Shown: positions 1-11,116 of the stretch, piece after piece
How the letters are laid out: every line of letters starts with the position of its first letter
Position numbering within the stretch: position 1 is the stretch's first letter
Assembly (NCBI GenBank): GCA_038501195.1
Contig: JBBPUQ010000003.1
Coordinates: forward strand, 4,184,501-4,248,500
Length of the DNA stretch: 64,000 bases
From: Nemania diffusa
Lineage: Eukaryota; Ascomycota; Sordariomycetes; Xylariales; Xylariaceae
Direction: 5' to 3'
Position numbers and translations under genes: made by a program
The notes under the pieces: model-generated
What the model was told of the DNA's origin: nothing
The model's database searches: none
What the model saw: the letters and a program-made list of their open reading frames with translations, nothing else

Positions 1-228
1 TGTGCTTATTTTGTTATAAAACACATATAAATATATAAATATATACAAAGTCAACATTGAAGCCTAGCGCAAACCCGCCTTTTATAGGACTATATCAAGA
101 TTCTTTCGTCTCAATTCTATCAAAAAATATATACAATGTAGCGAGCCAACTATGTGATGATTTATACCGCTTCGAGTAAAGAAATTCATGTTTTTCCCCA
201 TATACCTATTGTAATGTCTGCATCTAGC

Positions 229-1682
229 TCACTGAGCCTTTGCAGCCTTGGCGGCCTTCTTAGCCTCTTCCTTGGCTATCTTCTCGCGGCGCGCGATGGC
301 GGCCTCGGCGCCGATGCCGCCGAACACGAGGCCGACGCCGAGGACCTGCATGTGCGTCAGGCGGTGGCCGAAGGCGACGACGGAGAGCATCATGGTGAAC
401 ATCTTGCGGGTGACCGTGACGGTCACGAGCAGGACGGAGGAAAACGTCGCTAGGGTGTAGACTATTTTTCATTCGTTAGTTGATATTTCGATCGCGGATT
501 TTTCGCGAGTCAATGGGGGATTAGGGGGGTTAGGGGAAATGAAACTAACAGATAAAGACCTGTCCGATGGCGCCACAGGCCGCGAAGCCGAGAATGTCGG
601 ACCACACGCTCGGATACTTCGCCATGAAGGCCAGCGCGTCCTCGAGCTCGCCGGCGCTGCCGGCGATGTCCATGCCGAGCCACTCGCCGATGCCCGTGTG
701 GACCAGCCAGGGGCTCAGAACGAGGTACGTGGCCATGACGGCCATGCTCATGAGGTTGTTGGCGCACATCATCTGGGGGCCCGAGTAGGGCTGGAAGGCG
801 CCGAAGATGTAGTCCTGCGTGCTGTTGGTGAGGCCGTCGAACAGGAGGTTGATGCCCAGCAACAACAAACCCCACGCGCTATTCCGCTCCGTCGCAGCCG
901 AGCCGTGGCTCTTACCTTTCTTGCCCGAGTGCAGCGTGAAGACGGCGACGCCGGCGGTCACGGCGGCCACGACCATGTACTTGTACAGCGGGTAGCGCTT
1001 CTGGAAGACGGTGATGTGCAGGAACATGACGGGCAGCAGCTTGCAGCTCTTGGCGAGCAGGAAGGTGATGTAGTCGATGTGGGCGAGCGAGGCGTAGCCG
1101 AAGGGGGAGGCGAGGGAGCTCGTCAGCGCGACGAGGAGCAGCGGCATCAAGATGCGCGACGAGGGGATGATGGGCGGCACGGACGAGCCCTTGGGCGTGC
1201 TGAACCACAGATACACGGCGCCCGTCGCGGCGGCGAAGAGCGACTGGATGGTGTTCAGGAACACGGGATACTTGAACAGCTCGGTCTGGCCCGGCGGGCC
1301 GTGTGGTGTCGTCGTGAGCTTTTCTTGGAGATACGCCCAGGTGAGGCTATTCCCACCCATCGCCACGTTAGCTATGAGCCGCCCACCCGTCATGCGCGTC
1401 TGGTCGTGTATAGGCCAAGGGTATAGACCTCGTATCGTGTAGGACCCAAGCATAGATAATGACTTACAAGGACCCGTATATGCCGGCAACCGCGATCACA
1501 AGCTGCGTTGCGCCAGCATCAGCAGCTGCAGCTTGTTTCGCTAATATTGGTGCCTGTGTCGGCTTGTCGACTGCGCCATTAGATTCATGAGTGATATCGC
1601 GCTGCTGTTTCGGCGATTGATTAGAAACATATTCGGACGAGGTCTGACGCTCTACCGGCCGAGCTTGCTTGGTGCGCGCCAT
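229..1682 (-). CDS. HUT1: UDP-galactose transporter HUT1-like (SLC35B1 family)
   Basis: Multi-pass nucleotide-sugar transporter of the ER membrane, SLC35B1/HUT1 family, thought to exchange nucleotide sugars or ATP across the ER membrane. Three exons: 1682-1468, 1346-550 and 461-229, giving 414 aa. Intron 1 (gtaagt..ag) joins GIYGS to FLTWAYLQEKL, the family's first-helix signature. Intron 2 (gttagt..ag) joins IGQVFI to FYTLATFSSVLLVTVTVTRK, the conserved penultimate-helix region. The first 60 or so residues (MARTKQARPVERQ onwards) are polar and precede TM1, an extension common in filamentous fungi. The C-terminus is rich in Lys and Ala (KKAAKAAKAQ) and faces the cytosol as an ER-retrieval-like tail, but it is not a perfect KKxx. 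The start was chosen as the first in-frame ATG of the exon before the first intron. Family assignment is firm; substrate is inferred from the family. Confidence 0.9.
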
Positions 1683-4600
1683 TCTCCAAGGAGAAACGAG
1701 TGTGACGAGAGAAGGGTGAAACAATTGCCTATTGAAACCAAGTTTATCTAACAGAAGAGAACAATTCAACGAGCTGGGCGCATTTGCGAGATTTAAGGGA
1801 AAAAGGGAGAGCGATTGTGTAGTGTACGTAGTGAGATCCAACGAACGATGTCTCCTGACAACTGTATAAAAAGAGTGATCGCATACATAGGTAATAATAA
1901 CAAGTGGTCTCCAGTATTACTGGACAGTTGGCCTTCCAGATCGTGGCAGAATCATCAATTAAGCTACCCACTTGACCAAATCAGGTAAAACTTTAATTGG
2001 GCGGTGAAAATTAGTCCAGGTGGGGGGCTCCATGTTTTACGGAATACCTAGGTACCTAGCTAGATAAGTACAAGATGCTATATTAAGTATCACGTTAGCT
2101 AGTAGTTACCACGTCGGACCCGTATAGCTAATTGCCACTTTTGCTCAGTTTGATATTTATATAAGTGTTCTTTAATCATTGTCTGGATCTATCTTACAAA
2201 ACAGAATGTAAAGAGCCAAAGGACAGTTTCCTGTCGTAATAAAATTAAACACTATTTGTTTGTAGAGTATGTTCATTTTTATACTTGATTTCCTTATTGC
2301 GTTTAATTCTATTAGACTAACTATCTAAGTACTCATTTCGGCACGTATACTTTTACACTTGCTGTCACACCATCGTGGATTTCGCCGACCATCACGCCAC
2401 CAATAGAGAGACAATCTGATTAAACGTCAGTATCGAAGTTAGCTTCGAAGTGGTACGCCATCGAAAATCGAGTATAAAATTCTCGTAACTTCAGACTGAA
2501 AGGCGTCAATTAACCACTGTTACATCACCCTTGTTCTGTCACCTTATTTATACTGACGGCCTATAGTTAGCAGCAGGCGCTAGACTCCAGCAGTACAGAT
2601 GACCTTACCTCTATGCTTATCTGTATTATCCCCTAAAAGGCAGATTTGGTTAAAAAGTGTACCGAGCCTTAAAAATAATCATAATCTGAAAGAAGATGTT
2701 AGTAGATCTTAAGTACTGCATACAGCCTTCGAATATAAAGTCTCTCTGTTCTCCAGACAAGTTGTTTTTGTATTGCTCGTTTTTCTCTTTATAGACTTAT
2801 CCAGCCTCTTGAAAAACATAAGTGACTTACCAATTATCGCCTCAAGCCGGCTTGTATTACCTCACTACCAAAATGATTGATAATCTAATATTTCCACCCA
2901 TGGTGGAAAGAGCGAAATGATAAATATATAGCTTCTCTGCCTAGGTAATTAGCTCCAATCACCGGTGCGAATCGAGTGGTTGCTCCTACTTAGGTTTCGT
3001 TCCTGGTCTAGTGGTCTTGACTCAAACACTAATCGTTGTTCAGGCACCAATAAAATAACCACGATTTGTTCAACTAGGTATCTAAATACCGTCCCGACAG
3101 ACTGGTAGCGAACGAGGTAATGAAATGTGATTGGATGGGGAACAAAGTTCCTTATTCCCGCCTGCCTAAACCCCGCCTCAAGACCCGGCGAGCGATCCGA
3201 GCCACTATACTCTAACTACAATCTAGGTATGCCTATTTCTCTAGTAGATATCTAGGTATTGTCCGTTTTCGCAACTAGTGTTACTAAAGCTGTAGATGAC
3301 TTAGCAGTGTTCGAGAAGGGTTAGGGCTAAGGTTTAGATATCTACGATTGTGAATTACTTATATGTTAACATCACCCTGGTGTTTTATTTCTTAGGTCAA
3401 AAGGCGGCAGCATCCTTTTCTGGCAAATCGTTATAATAAAACACTTTACAGGTTATAAGCTATACAGCTAGAGCTATCTTCTATTTAAACTGAATAAATA
3501 TGCAGTAGATAGGATTAGATTTTGATTTTGGCGTCTGGTATGTAAACCTGGCTAAAAGGAGTATCGCTTTAGTATTTCTATCCGCAAAACAAGCACCTTC
3601 ACAATTAAATTTTGATAGCTTTTCCGAAGACAGTTTCAATTCCATACACGACATATAGTAGACGTACCAACCCTAAAGAGTGCGCTTACCTATAACCTGA
3701 AAGGTCCAAACGCTGCTAAATGCTCTTTTTCTATTATCGGATATATTTATAGCAACGCTACGGAAGTCTCTCGGGCTTATCTTAGCGAGCATAAAGGCAA
3801 CCGCCTGATGCAGCTTTTAGAGAAAGTTTCCTGAACTAAGTGCGACATCGTAGAGATCGTGGTCCACCCTACTTTAATCTAGGTAGCTATCCAAAATCGG
3901 GCCCCTCATTCCGCTTTAGAACGCTATCATCTAATATATTACCTATACCTAAATAGCAACAAACTCAAAACTACCATCTCCAGCTGTCTATAAATGCCTC
4001 TCAATGCTTAATACTATTCACCATGTTAGATATGCAGTACCTAGGTTAATTTTGTTAAATACCGTTATTCTAGACGCTTCGTTTAAATAAGGTACGTCAG
4101 AATCAAAAAGGCTCTCCATTTATCTGCCCAACCTTTGTTGCGTAGACACATTAATGCCTTATCTAGTTTCTTAGTTAGGTACCCGGGGACAAGCTGACTG
4201 GTCACTGGGAACTTATACCCAGTTAGGTCAACTAAGCCCGAACCGGCTGAGCCGGCAACTTCGTTCAATCATATACTTTTTGGCTATATGCCTTTTCGAG
4301 CCATATTTATTGTTATTCAGGTGGCGACGGTCGGAGCATAAGCCATTCGTTTGGTCTACATTACCACGATCAAATGAGGTTCAAGGAAACTTAAGACATC
4401 TATTGCACCGTGTCACGTTGAAGATGCAATGTTAATGAGGGTTAGGGAGTGGTTTTTTTTATTATGATTAGCCCAGCCCCAGCGTGTACCCCTTCGAGAA
4501 GGCCTTTTGACACACGAGCCACCGCCGAGAGATCAGGGCCGCTTTGAGCATGGCACTCATTCCGTCCTCAGGGGTCCAATAAGAGTTAAGTTGACACCGA

Positions 4601-5447
4601 CCACGCGAAGAATACAAGAGAGGAGGAAAGGAGACGAGGGTTTGATTCCTAAGATGTGATGGTGCATCGCATCGAATTCTCGTAATAATTGGGAGTAAAG
4701 GGCTAAGGAATTAGGCTAGGTATGTGTTGCAACTACCAAGGTTTAAGGCTGTGACGGGGATGTGGTGTGTCACTAACCATCTGCCATGGTCTAAGGTGTC
4801 GTACAGAGTAAAGAGCCTTTAACCTAATGAAAGAGTTATAAACTGCGAATCCCCATGGATAGGACGGGAGGACCAAATTTTTGCTGAGTGTAAACTTGGA
4901 GAAGCGTAGTTGATGCCTCCAAACCCCTAGCTGTCTAGATGAGGCACGGAATATGCAACTCGGTCGTAGACATCTAAAAGGAACGTAGGATAGAGGACGT
5001 TTAGCAAGTCTCAATACTATCCCTGACGAGTATCAGGTAGTAATTGTCCCTTCGCCCATGTGGCATACCGGACTTGTAATAAGTAAAGATTGCTCAGAGA
5101 CTGTAGAATCCTAGGTTGCAAGCTTGCAGAATCGATGGTTCGTTTGCTATACTACCCATTTCGTACTGCGTTGGCCATAGGCATGATTAAGAAAGCGGAT
5201 AATGAGAATGAGTTGATTTTGTGTCTTTTTTGGAGGTTGAAGAGTAGAAATTGTAGTCGTCACGTCGTTTCGTAGATATCACACCCGGAAAGGAGCCTTG
5301 CGGCAAGTCAGATCTGGAAATCTCCCCGGAATGTAGGGCATGTCACCAAACCGGACCCCACAGTAGAGATGTCCTAGACAAATGTATGAACTTTGTGTGT
5401 TTTGGCGCGAACGCCGTCCAATCCTAACAAAAGCAAGAGTCGCCAAA
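1683..5447. other. AT-rich intergenic region, no gene found
   Basis: About 3.8 kb without a supportable gene. 1683-2000 is the upstream flank of the HUT1-like gene. About 2000-4500 is markedly AT-rich, with stops in all frames and scattered TACCTAGGTACC tracts. This would fit an old mutated (RIP-like) repeat, but I cannot recognise any transposon protein in it. 4700-5447 is downstream of the KH-domain gene; short open frames there have no protein-like composition. Confidence 0.5.
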
Positions 5448-6752
5448 TTACTCGGGTGATTGCGCCTGGCTGCGTCGCATCTTTTCAGCCTCAAGATTCT
5501 CGTACAACAAAAAGAGAGCATTCTCGTTAGCCTTGGCTGTTCCCATAATAGTAAACATCCGCTCGCCTGTGTCATCATGCGGCGCCTGTATTTCTCAGTC
5601 AGTAAGAATGAAGTGCAGAACATAGATAGTGCTACACCAACAACAGGGCCACGGAACTAGGGGTCCGTCCGTACTGCTTTGACTAAGAATACAACGTACC
5701 TTGGCAATCGAAATGCGAGCACCAGAAGACTTGCGGATCTCGCTGATCTTGCTTCCGGCTCGGCCAATGATGCAGCCAACCATGTCTGCAGGAATACTAA
5801 TGTTCTGGGTTTGTATCTCCTCGCCATTCTCATCGTGTGTGGGTGGGCCACGGGCGGCAGCGTCGGAGTCGGAGCGACGGTTGTTGAATTGACGTGGTGC
5901 GCCATTGCTAAAGTCAGCTCCGTTTCCTGTGCGCATTACGCGCGATGAACCATATTCGCCTCTATTAGACGTGCCATACGGTGCTCCACTAGGAGCACCG
6001 ATACTGCCACCTAAGGACCCCGCACCACCGGGTTGCGTGCGAACAACAGGGTTATAGAGCACGGTGCCAGTACCACGTTGCCAGTCATCGACAAGACATT
6101 TGCAGATCTCCCAGATGGCTTGTTGAATGCCGCTAGGGTTCCCTTGCAGCTCAACAATACGCTCAGTCGATTGAGGAAGCATCTCTTTCTGCGCAACCAT
6201 GCGCACGCCCGACACATCTTGAATATGCTTGATCTTGAGACCCTGCCGACCAATGATTGTGCCCATTTGGTTATGAGAAATAAGCAATTTCAACTCTGGA
6301 ATCACCTCATTAGTTTTCGGCATGGTGAAACGAAGCACATAGAACTTACGATGAGTTCCGCTCTGCTGGATGACACCGCCCATACCCATGGCCGGAGCAC
6401 CCTCTAATAGGGAGCGGGCTACTTGAGCGTATGCTCTGGAGATACCCTCACAACCACCGGTAATGGTTAGAACCCGATCATGGACACCCTGCACTACCTT
6501 GCTCACGCCAGCCTTGACGCCTGTCTCGTCTCGTAGATCCGCAACGTTTTTGCCGCCTTTACCAATGATGACGCCGGCTTCTTTAGAAGATACAATGGCA
6601 CGGAGTGTCAATTGCGTGCTGGCATATTCCTCGTCCGTCTTAGGGGCGGGCTCGCCGTCGGGGCCTAATCGTGGCTCATTGTCGTCGAGCTTGTAGTCCA
6701 TAGGGGCAAGGTCGTTGCCATTTGGCGGGGCGACTTCTTGGGTACTAGACAT
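5448..6752 (-). CDS. Triple KH-domain poly(C)-binding-type RNA-binding protein
   Basis: Predicted single-stranded RNA-binding protein of the PCBP/hnRNP K group (relatives: S. pombe Rnc1, yeast Pbp2 and Hek2), which act on mRNA stability, localisation and translation. Two exons, 6752-5700 and 5585-5448, give 396 aa. Three KH domains lie at about residues 45-115, 137-205 and 315-385, with GxxG loops GKGG, GRQG and GRAG. The third KH domain is split by the intron: GARISIAK is joined to APHDDTGERMFTIMG by gtacgt..cag. A low-complexity Gly/Ser/Asn/Arg linker separates KH2 and KH3. The start is the first ATG of the long open frame and is followed by an acidic, disordered N-terminus. The RNA target is not readable from sequence. 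A purine-rich (+) tract at 7980-8320 lies upstream and may be its promoter or leader. Confidence 0.88.
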
Positions 6753-9700
6753 AATGAAATGAGACGAGTACCGACTAATGGTCTTATTGGTAAGAAGATC
6801 GATAGGTTCAATGGTTCAAATCTTTGAGTGACCTGTTGATGATGCGGGCGACTGTACTGTGGTATGTTTGCGGCAGTCGATGCACGCGACGAAGGTTAGC
6901 GAAATAGGGTTATAGCCGGTGTTCGATGCAATCCTATGGCTAGGATCCTAGGACGAGCTGATCTATGACTGGCTGGTGGGAGGTTAGCTCTGATAAGCTG
7001 ATGTGGATTATGCGGGGAAGCTGGATGTGGTATTCATGTGTGATGAGGTATCGAGTGATAAAAGCCAGGAAATATCTTGGATGTAAAGATACGTGGCGGG
7101 GCTGCCCTGTGAATGACGAGCGCCACTTGACACGAGTGCAAAAGGATTGGGATGAGTGTGAAATACATAGCAACAGATCTTGTCATGTCAAAAGTCTGTT
7201 GCATCTGCATGATTTCGGCATGTGGACAGAAAATGGATACAGCAGGCATGGAGAAAACAGCCGGTATCACAGCATAGCGAGGAGGCGCGGCTTGGTGGCT
7301 GGTGGGGTTCTACAAACCTTTGTAACTTGAGTTAACCTCGTAGGAGCTGATGCGACGCGTTGTTGCGGCGGTGCGTCCTTCGGTATGTACAAGTGGTGGA
7401 TATGTTATGCCTGCAGAGACTGGCGAGTTGCGCGCGCAAAACTCTGTTCATGTCGCCCAGATGTTAGCGGCTGCGGGGTTGTAAAATGTCCACTGTTGAA
7501 ACACAACGACTTTTTGGTTCTGTTCTAACTCCTTTTGTGGCATGCGGTGCCCTCCAGGGGACAGTAAAGAATAGGTAGAGCAGATAGCGGCATGTCACTA
7601 GGTAGATAGAACATGACCTAAAGCCCGGAGAATGCTTGGCATGAGCTCCGTAGGCTGGTCTTGGCCGGCCGGGTGGATTCTCTTTTTATGCTGCTGGGGG
7701 GGAGGGGATAGAGACGGCTGATGGTAGTTGGGGAGTTTTCGTCATGCGTGTAAAGAGTGGATAAAAAGCGATGAAACAAGTAGATAGAGAAGTCTGGCAT
7801 GCACTTACTTGGATATACACGTCTGCTCGCTGACGCAATGTCGAAAACCGGTGATGTTGCTGCACAGCCTATCTTTCTCCAAAAGCAGCTGGCTGTATGG
7901 AGGAATTGGCCCACTTGTCAGGAATTGCGAAAATGTCAGGGACACCAAAGAGGGCAGGACGAGCTCTCGGGCTGGTGGTGCCGGGGTTTGGCTGAGCTGA
8001 CGGGAGACGGGGAGGGGTGTGGTGTGGAATCGGAGAATCGGGGAATCGGGAGAAGAGGAAGATGAGGGTTAGGAGAGCGAGGTGGGTGTAAAAGAAGATG
8101 GATGCGAGGTGGAGGATGAGCGGAGGATGAGAGGGTGGAGGACGGAGGAAGAGAGGAGGGAAAGAGTTGAAAGGTGAGAGAGATGTGTGGTTGAGGATTC
8201 AGCGACGAAACAGGTGAGTGTCTGTCGAAGAAACGGTGATGAAGTTATGTAAGGTGGTTTTGGGGGGATGGATCATTGGGAGGGAAAAATAAGGTGGGAG
8301 GAGAGAGGGGACAGAACCAGGCCGTCGAGGCCAAGCTCCAAAGTCGGGACTAAGTTTAGTTGTTGATTTGCCAATGGGGTATGCAGTGGCGCTTGGGCTC
8401 TCGGTAGGTGGTCACTAGCAACAAGGAAAGTCGTACCTACTACATGGCACCCCACCCCGCCGTCTCTTGGACAGTCTTTCCTCCAGTGTACAGTACTATC
8501 TACAAATACCCCTCAGGATCATTGCACAATAGGTCGTTGAGTACCCAGTACTTGCAGTTCCCTGTGGCGAATAGCTAGGTACCCTAGGTACTTGTAGTTT
8601 CAAGCACTCCGTGTAAGTACCTACTGGTCAATTGGGGGAGTCGCGGCTAATGTACAGTTACCATTTGTGCCTACAGAATAGTTAACCACATGCATAGTAG
8701 GTTCGGACCTGCGAAGCAAATATAGGTATGATGAAGACTGTATAAAGGTGCACTTACCTGGGAACATAGGTACCTAGGTAGGTATGCTACAGAAAAAGAA
8801 AGAAGCTCTAAGATAGGTAGAAAATGTTCAAATAATAATGATAGAAATATTGAAGATTATAATAGCAAATGTAAAAAACTGTGAAGATAGATTCAGAAAA
8901 TATAGTAGGTGTTTTTTTAATAAACATTTAAGTCTGGTTCAATTTACTTTTTTAAAAACATTCAACATTGTTCACAGCATAAACATAATGATATAGATAC
9001 CTAAACTTCTCAAGAGGCCCTTGTAAAATTATCGTCACAAAGGTACCTACATTAGGTAGTTGGTAGCTACATACTTTAGGTACTTTATGTACCTAGGTAA
9101 GTACTTAGTACCTAGTACCTAAGCACCTAAAGCAATATCAAAATTAATATAGCATGTAGATATAATCTGCAAGTTGAAAATTATGTAAAGATTCTCTAGG
9201 GAAGTACAACAAAAAGTTATGGTCGTTTTTTTAGCGTGAATATGTCTGTTTATCAGCATGTTAAGTAATCAGATATGCTAGGTAAGTCTCTGCTAGATAA
9301 ATTATGTACCTACCTGATAGCCTAGAAATTCTGCGGACGTATTACCTATCCAACGTGGTAGGTACTTTGTAGGTACATTACTGTACAATTAAATGGTGGT
9401 TTGTTATAGCCGTGTTTCAATGCACAGAACCGGAGCCAACCGAAGATTCCTTTTTACTTAAGTAGACAGACCAAGGTCTCATATAATTTCCCATCTCCAT
9501 GATAGCACTTGTACATGTGAATGAAACGCTGATTTGTTTAATTGGAAGATCGATTCATTCCACGGCATGCAATGTCACGTCATCTGTACCGAAACTTTAT
9601 TTGTTCATTCAACCATGCCCACATTGTTCTATTTACCGGATCATGAGCCTATCTACATAAATATGCTGTTTGTTTGCCTTGCAGTCGATAAGGTTATCTA

Positions 9701-11116
9701 GGTACCTGGTGAGCCTACCTAGGGGTCGTATACTTGTTGTCTCCAAAAGTCCGTGGAGCGGGCACTTGCCATCGTAATTACTCCAATTGACGCGCAACAT
9801 GCTTTGTATGTAGTTGAGATATAACTCCCAACCTACCGCAATGGTACTTGTCTATGTACCTACTCAACTAAGTTTGGTACGTGCAGTACTGTATTCTGCA
9901 CTTACCTACTTCAAATTATTCAGTGTATCGTAAGGTAGTACTGGAAGTGGTCCTACGCAAGTATCACGTGTCGCTGTCACCTGGCATCGGTACCTATACA
10001 TAAACATGCCTAGCACCACGCCACAGGCACTACCTACATATGTAGTATCAAGAATATCCCGTAGCTAGCCATGTGTGCCCCTCGCTGGTGCCTACATATG
10101 TGGTAAATGAGTACATATTTGCTGACCAGAGGTCTCCTCGTAGCATTTTTCTCACCATCTATTCAAGTATTAGCCAGGCAACAGTTTTGTCAAGTCCTGT
10201 TTGTAGTCACTGTAGCTCCGCACGAAGGACTCGCAGCTCCAGGTTAGGGTCGCTTAACCTGCATGACATCTCGTGGGGTGCGTGGGTGAGCAGCCCTGGG
10301 ACGGGTTGCTTGCTGTGGGTCGCTGCGTGCGTAGAGCTTTCCAAGGAGCGTCTTACAGGGTCTGTATAGATGGATAAAGGTCCGCCGCACTCAAGTAAGT
10401 AGGTAGTAATTTCCTTTGATATCACCCTCGTGGTTCGCTATTATGTCTACTCGTAATCTAAGATCTGTGGGCCGGAGACAATTTATTATTCTATCTAGAG
10501 TCTATACTGCGTAGATGTGAAGTGTGTAGCTACAGAGAACTTACTTACTTATACATGGCTCCGTAGGTAGAGTAGATCTGCATGGTTAGACTAATGGTTT
10601 ATAGTCCGAACCAATAGCCTAGGTTCGACCCGTATTAGCCAACTGGAGGCACGCCATAATTCGCACAATAGACGAGCTCATCACTCAAGCTTATCCGATG
10701 GCTTGACAAGCCCCCGCAGTGTTGCATATACACAGATAAATTACTGTCCAATGACAACAGAATCTCGAGATAATATTCATGGGCGTCAACATCATTGGTT
10801 GGTAGGATGTAACCTCATCGAGAATTAGACTCACTATGTTAGTTAGACCCTGTAACTATGTACATCGGTCCGACATGTAGGTCAGCCTTTCAGATTAACG
10901 AGAGACGGCCGTAATCTCGCAAATGCTCCGGATATACGGGACGATCCCGTCTGTGAGAATCAATACCACAGGTTGCTGGGCCTAAAGTCATACGACGCGC
11001 CGTCGGATCAAACTCGGACGGAAAACCCACGAGGTTTTGCGTCGCGCGATCACCATACCGGTCGCTCGCTGTATTTGTCACCATCCGCACTCCAATACTA
11101 TCCTGTGGCAGGAAGG
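6753..11116. other. Intergenic region with long putative leader and motif cluster
   Basis: About 4.4 kb with no supportable gene. 7600-8320 is strongly purine-rich on the + strand, hence pyrimidine-rich on the strand of the KH gene, typical of fungal promoters and 5' leaders. 8575-9125 is AT-rich with a dense cluster of TAGGTACC/GTACCTAG tracts. 9400-11100 holds only short, uncharacteristic open frames. No tRNA cloverleaf recognised. Confidence 0.5.
8575..9125. repeat. Cluster of TAGGTACC-type interspersed motifs
   Basis: Repeated, partly palindromic units such as TAGGTACCTAGGTAGG and GTACCTAGGTAAGTAC, most densely at about 8575-8600, 8765-8785 and 9040-9125. Same motif family as in the other gaps of this window (for example 13190-13460, 27360-27450, 53650-53790, 55040-55250, 57360-57615). 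Units are short and irregular, so not a classical satellite or transposon. Confidence 0.6.

Noticed and set aside
510..540. TTAGGG-like runs near the left end, resembling telomere repeat
   Set aside because: Only two irregular units (GATTAGGGGGGTTAGGGG) inside an intron of the HUT1 gene; similar chance units occur at 3318 and 4440.
545..1426. Long + strand frame of 295 codons opposite the HUT1 gene
   Set aside because: Antisense shadow of the transporter exon; composition is artificial (Gly/Arg/Glu/His) and the minus strand gives a continuous, recognisable protein.
3000..3060. Possible tRNA beginning (TCCTGGTCTAGTGGTC)
   Set aside because: No matching anticodon stem, T-arm or acceptor complement downstream.
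10618..10640. T-arm-like GGTTCGACCC
   Set aside because: Flanking bases do not pair and there is no cloverleaf around it.
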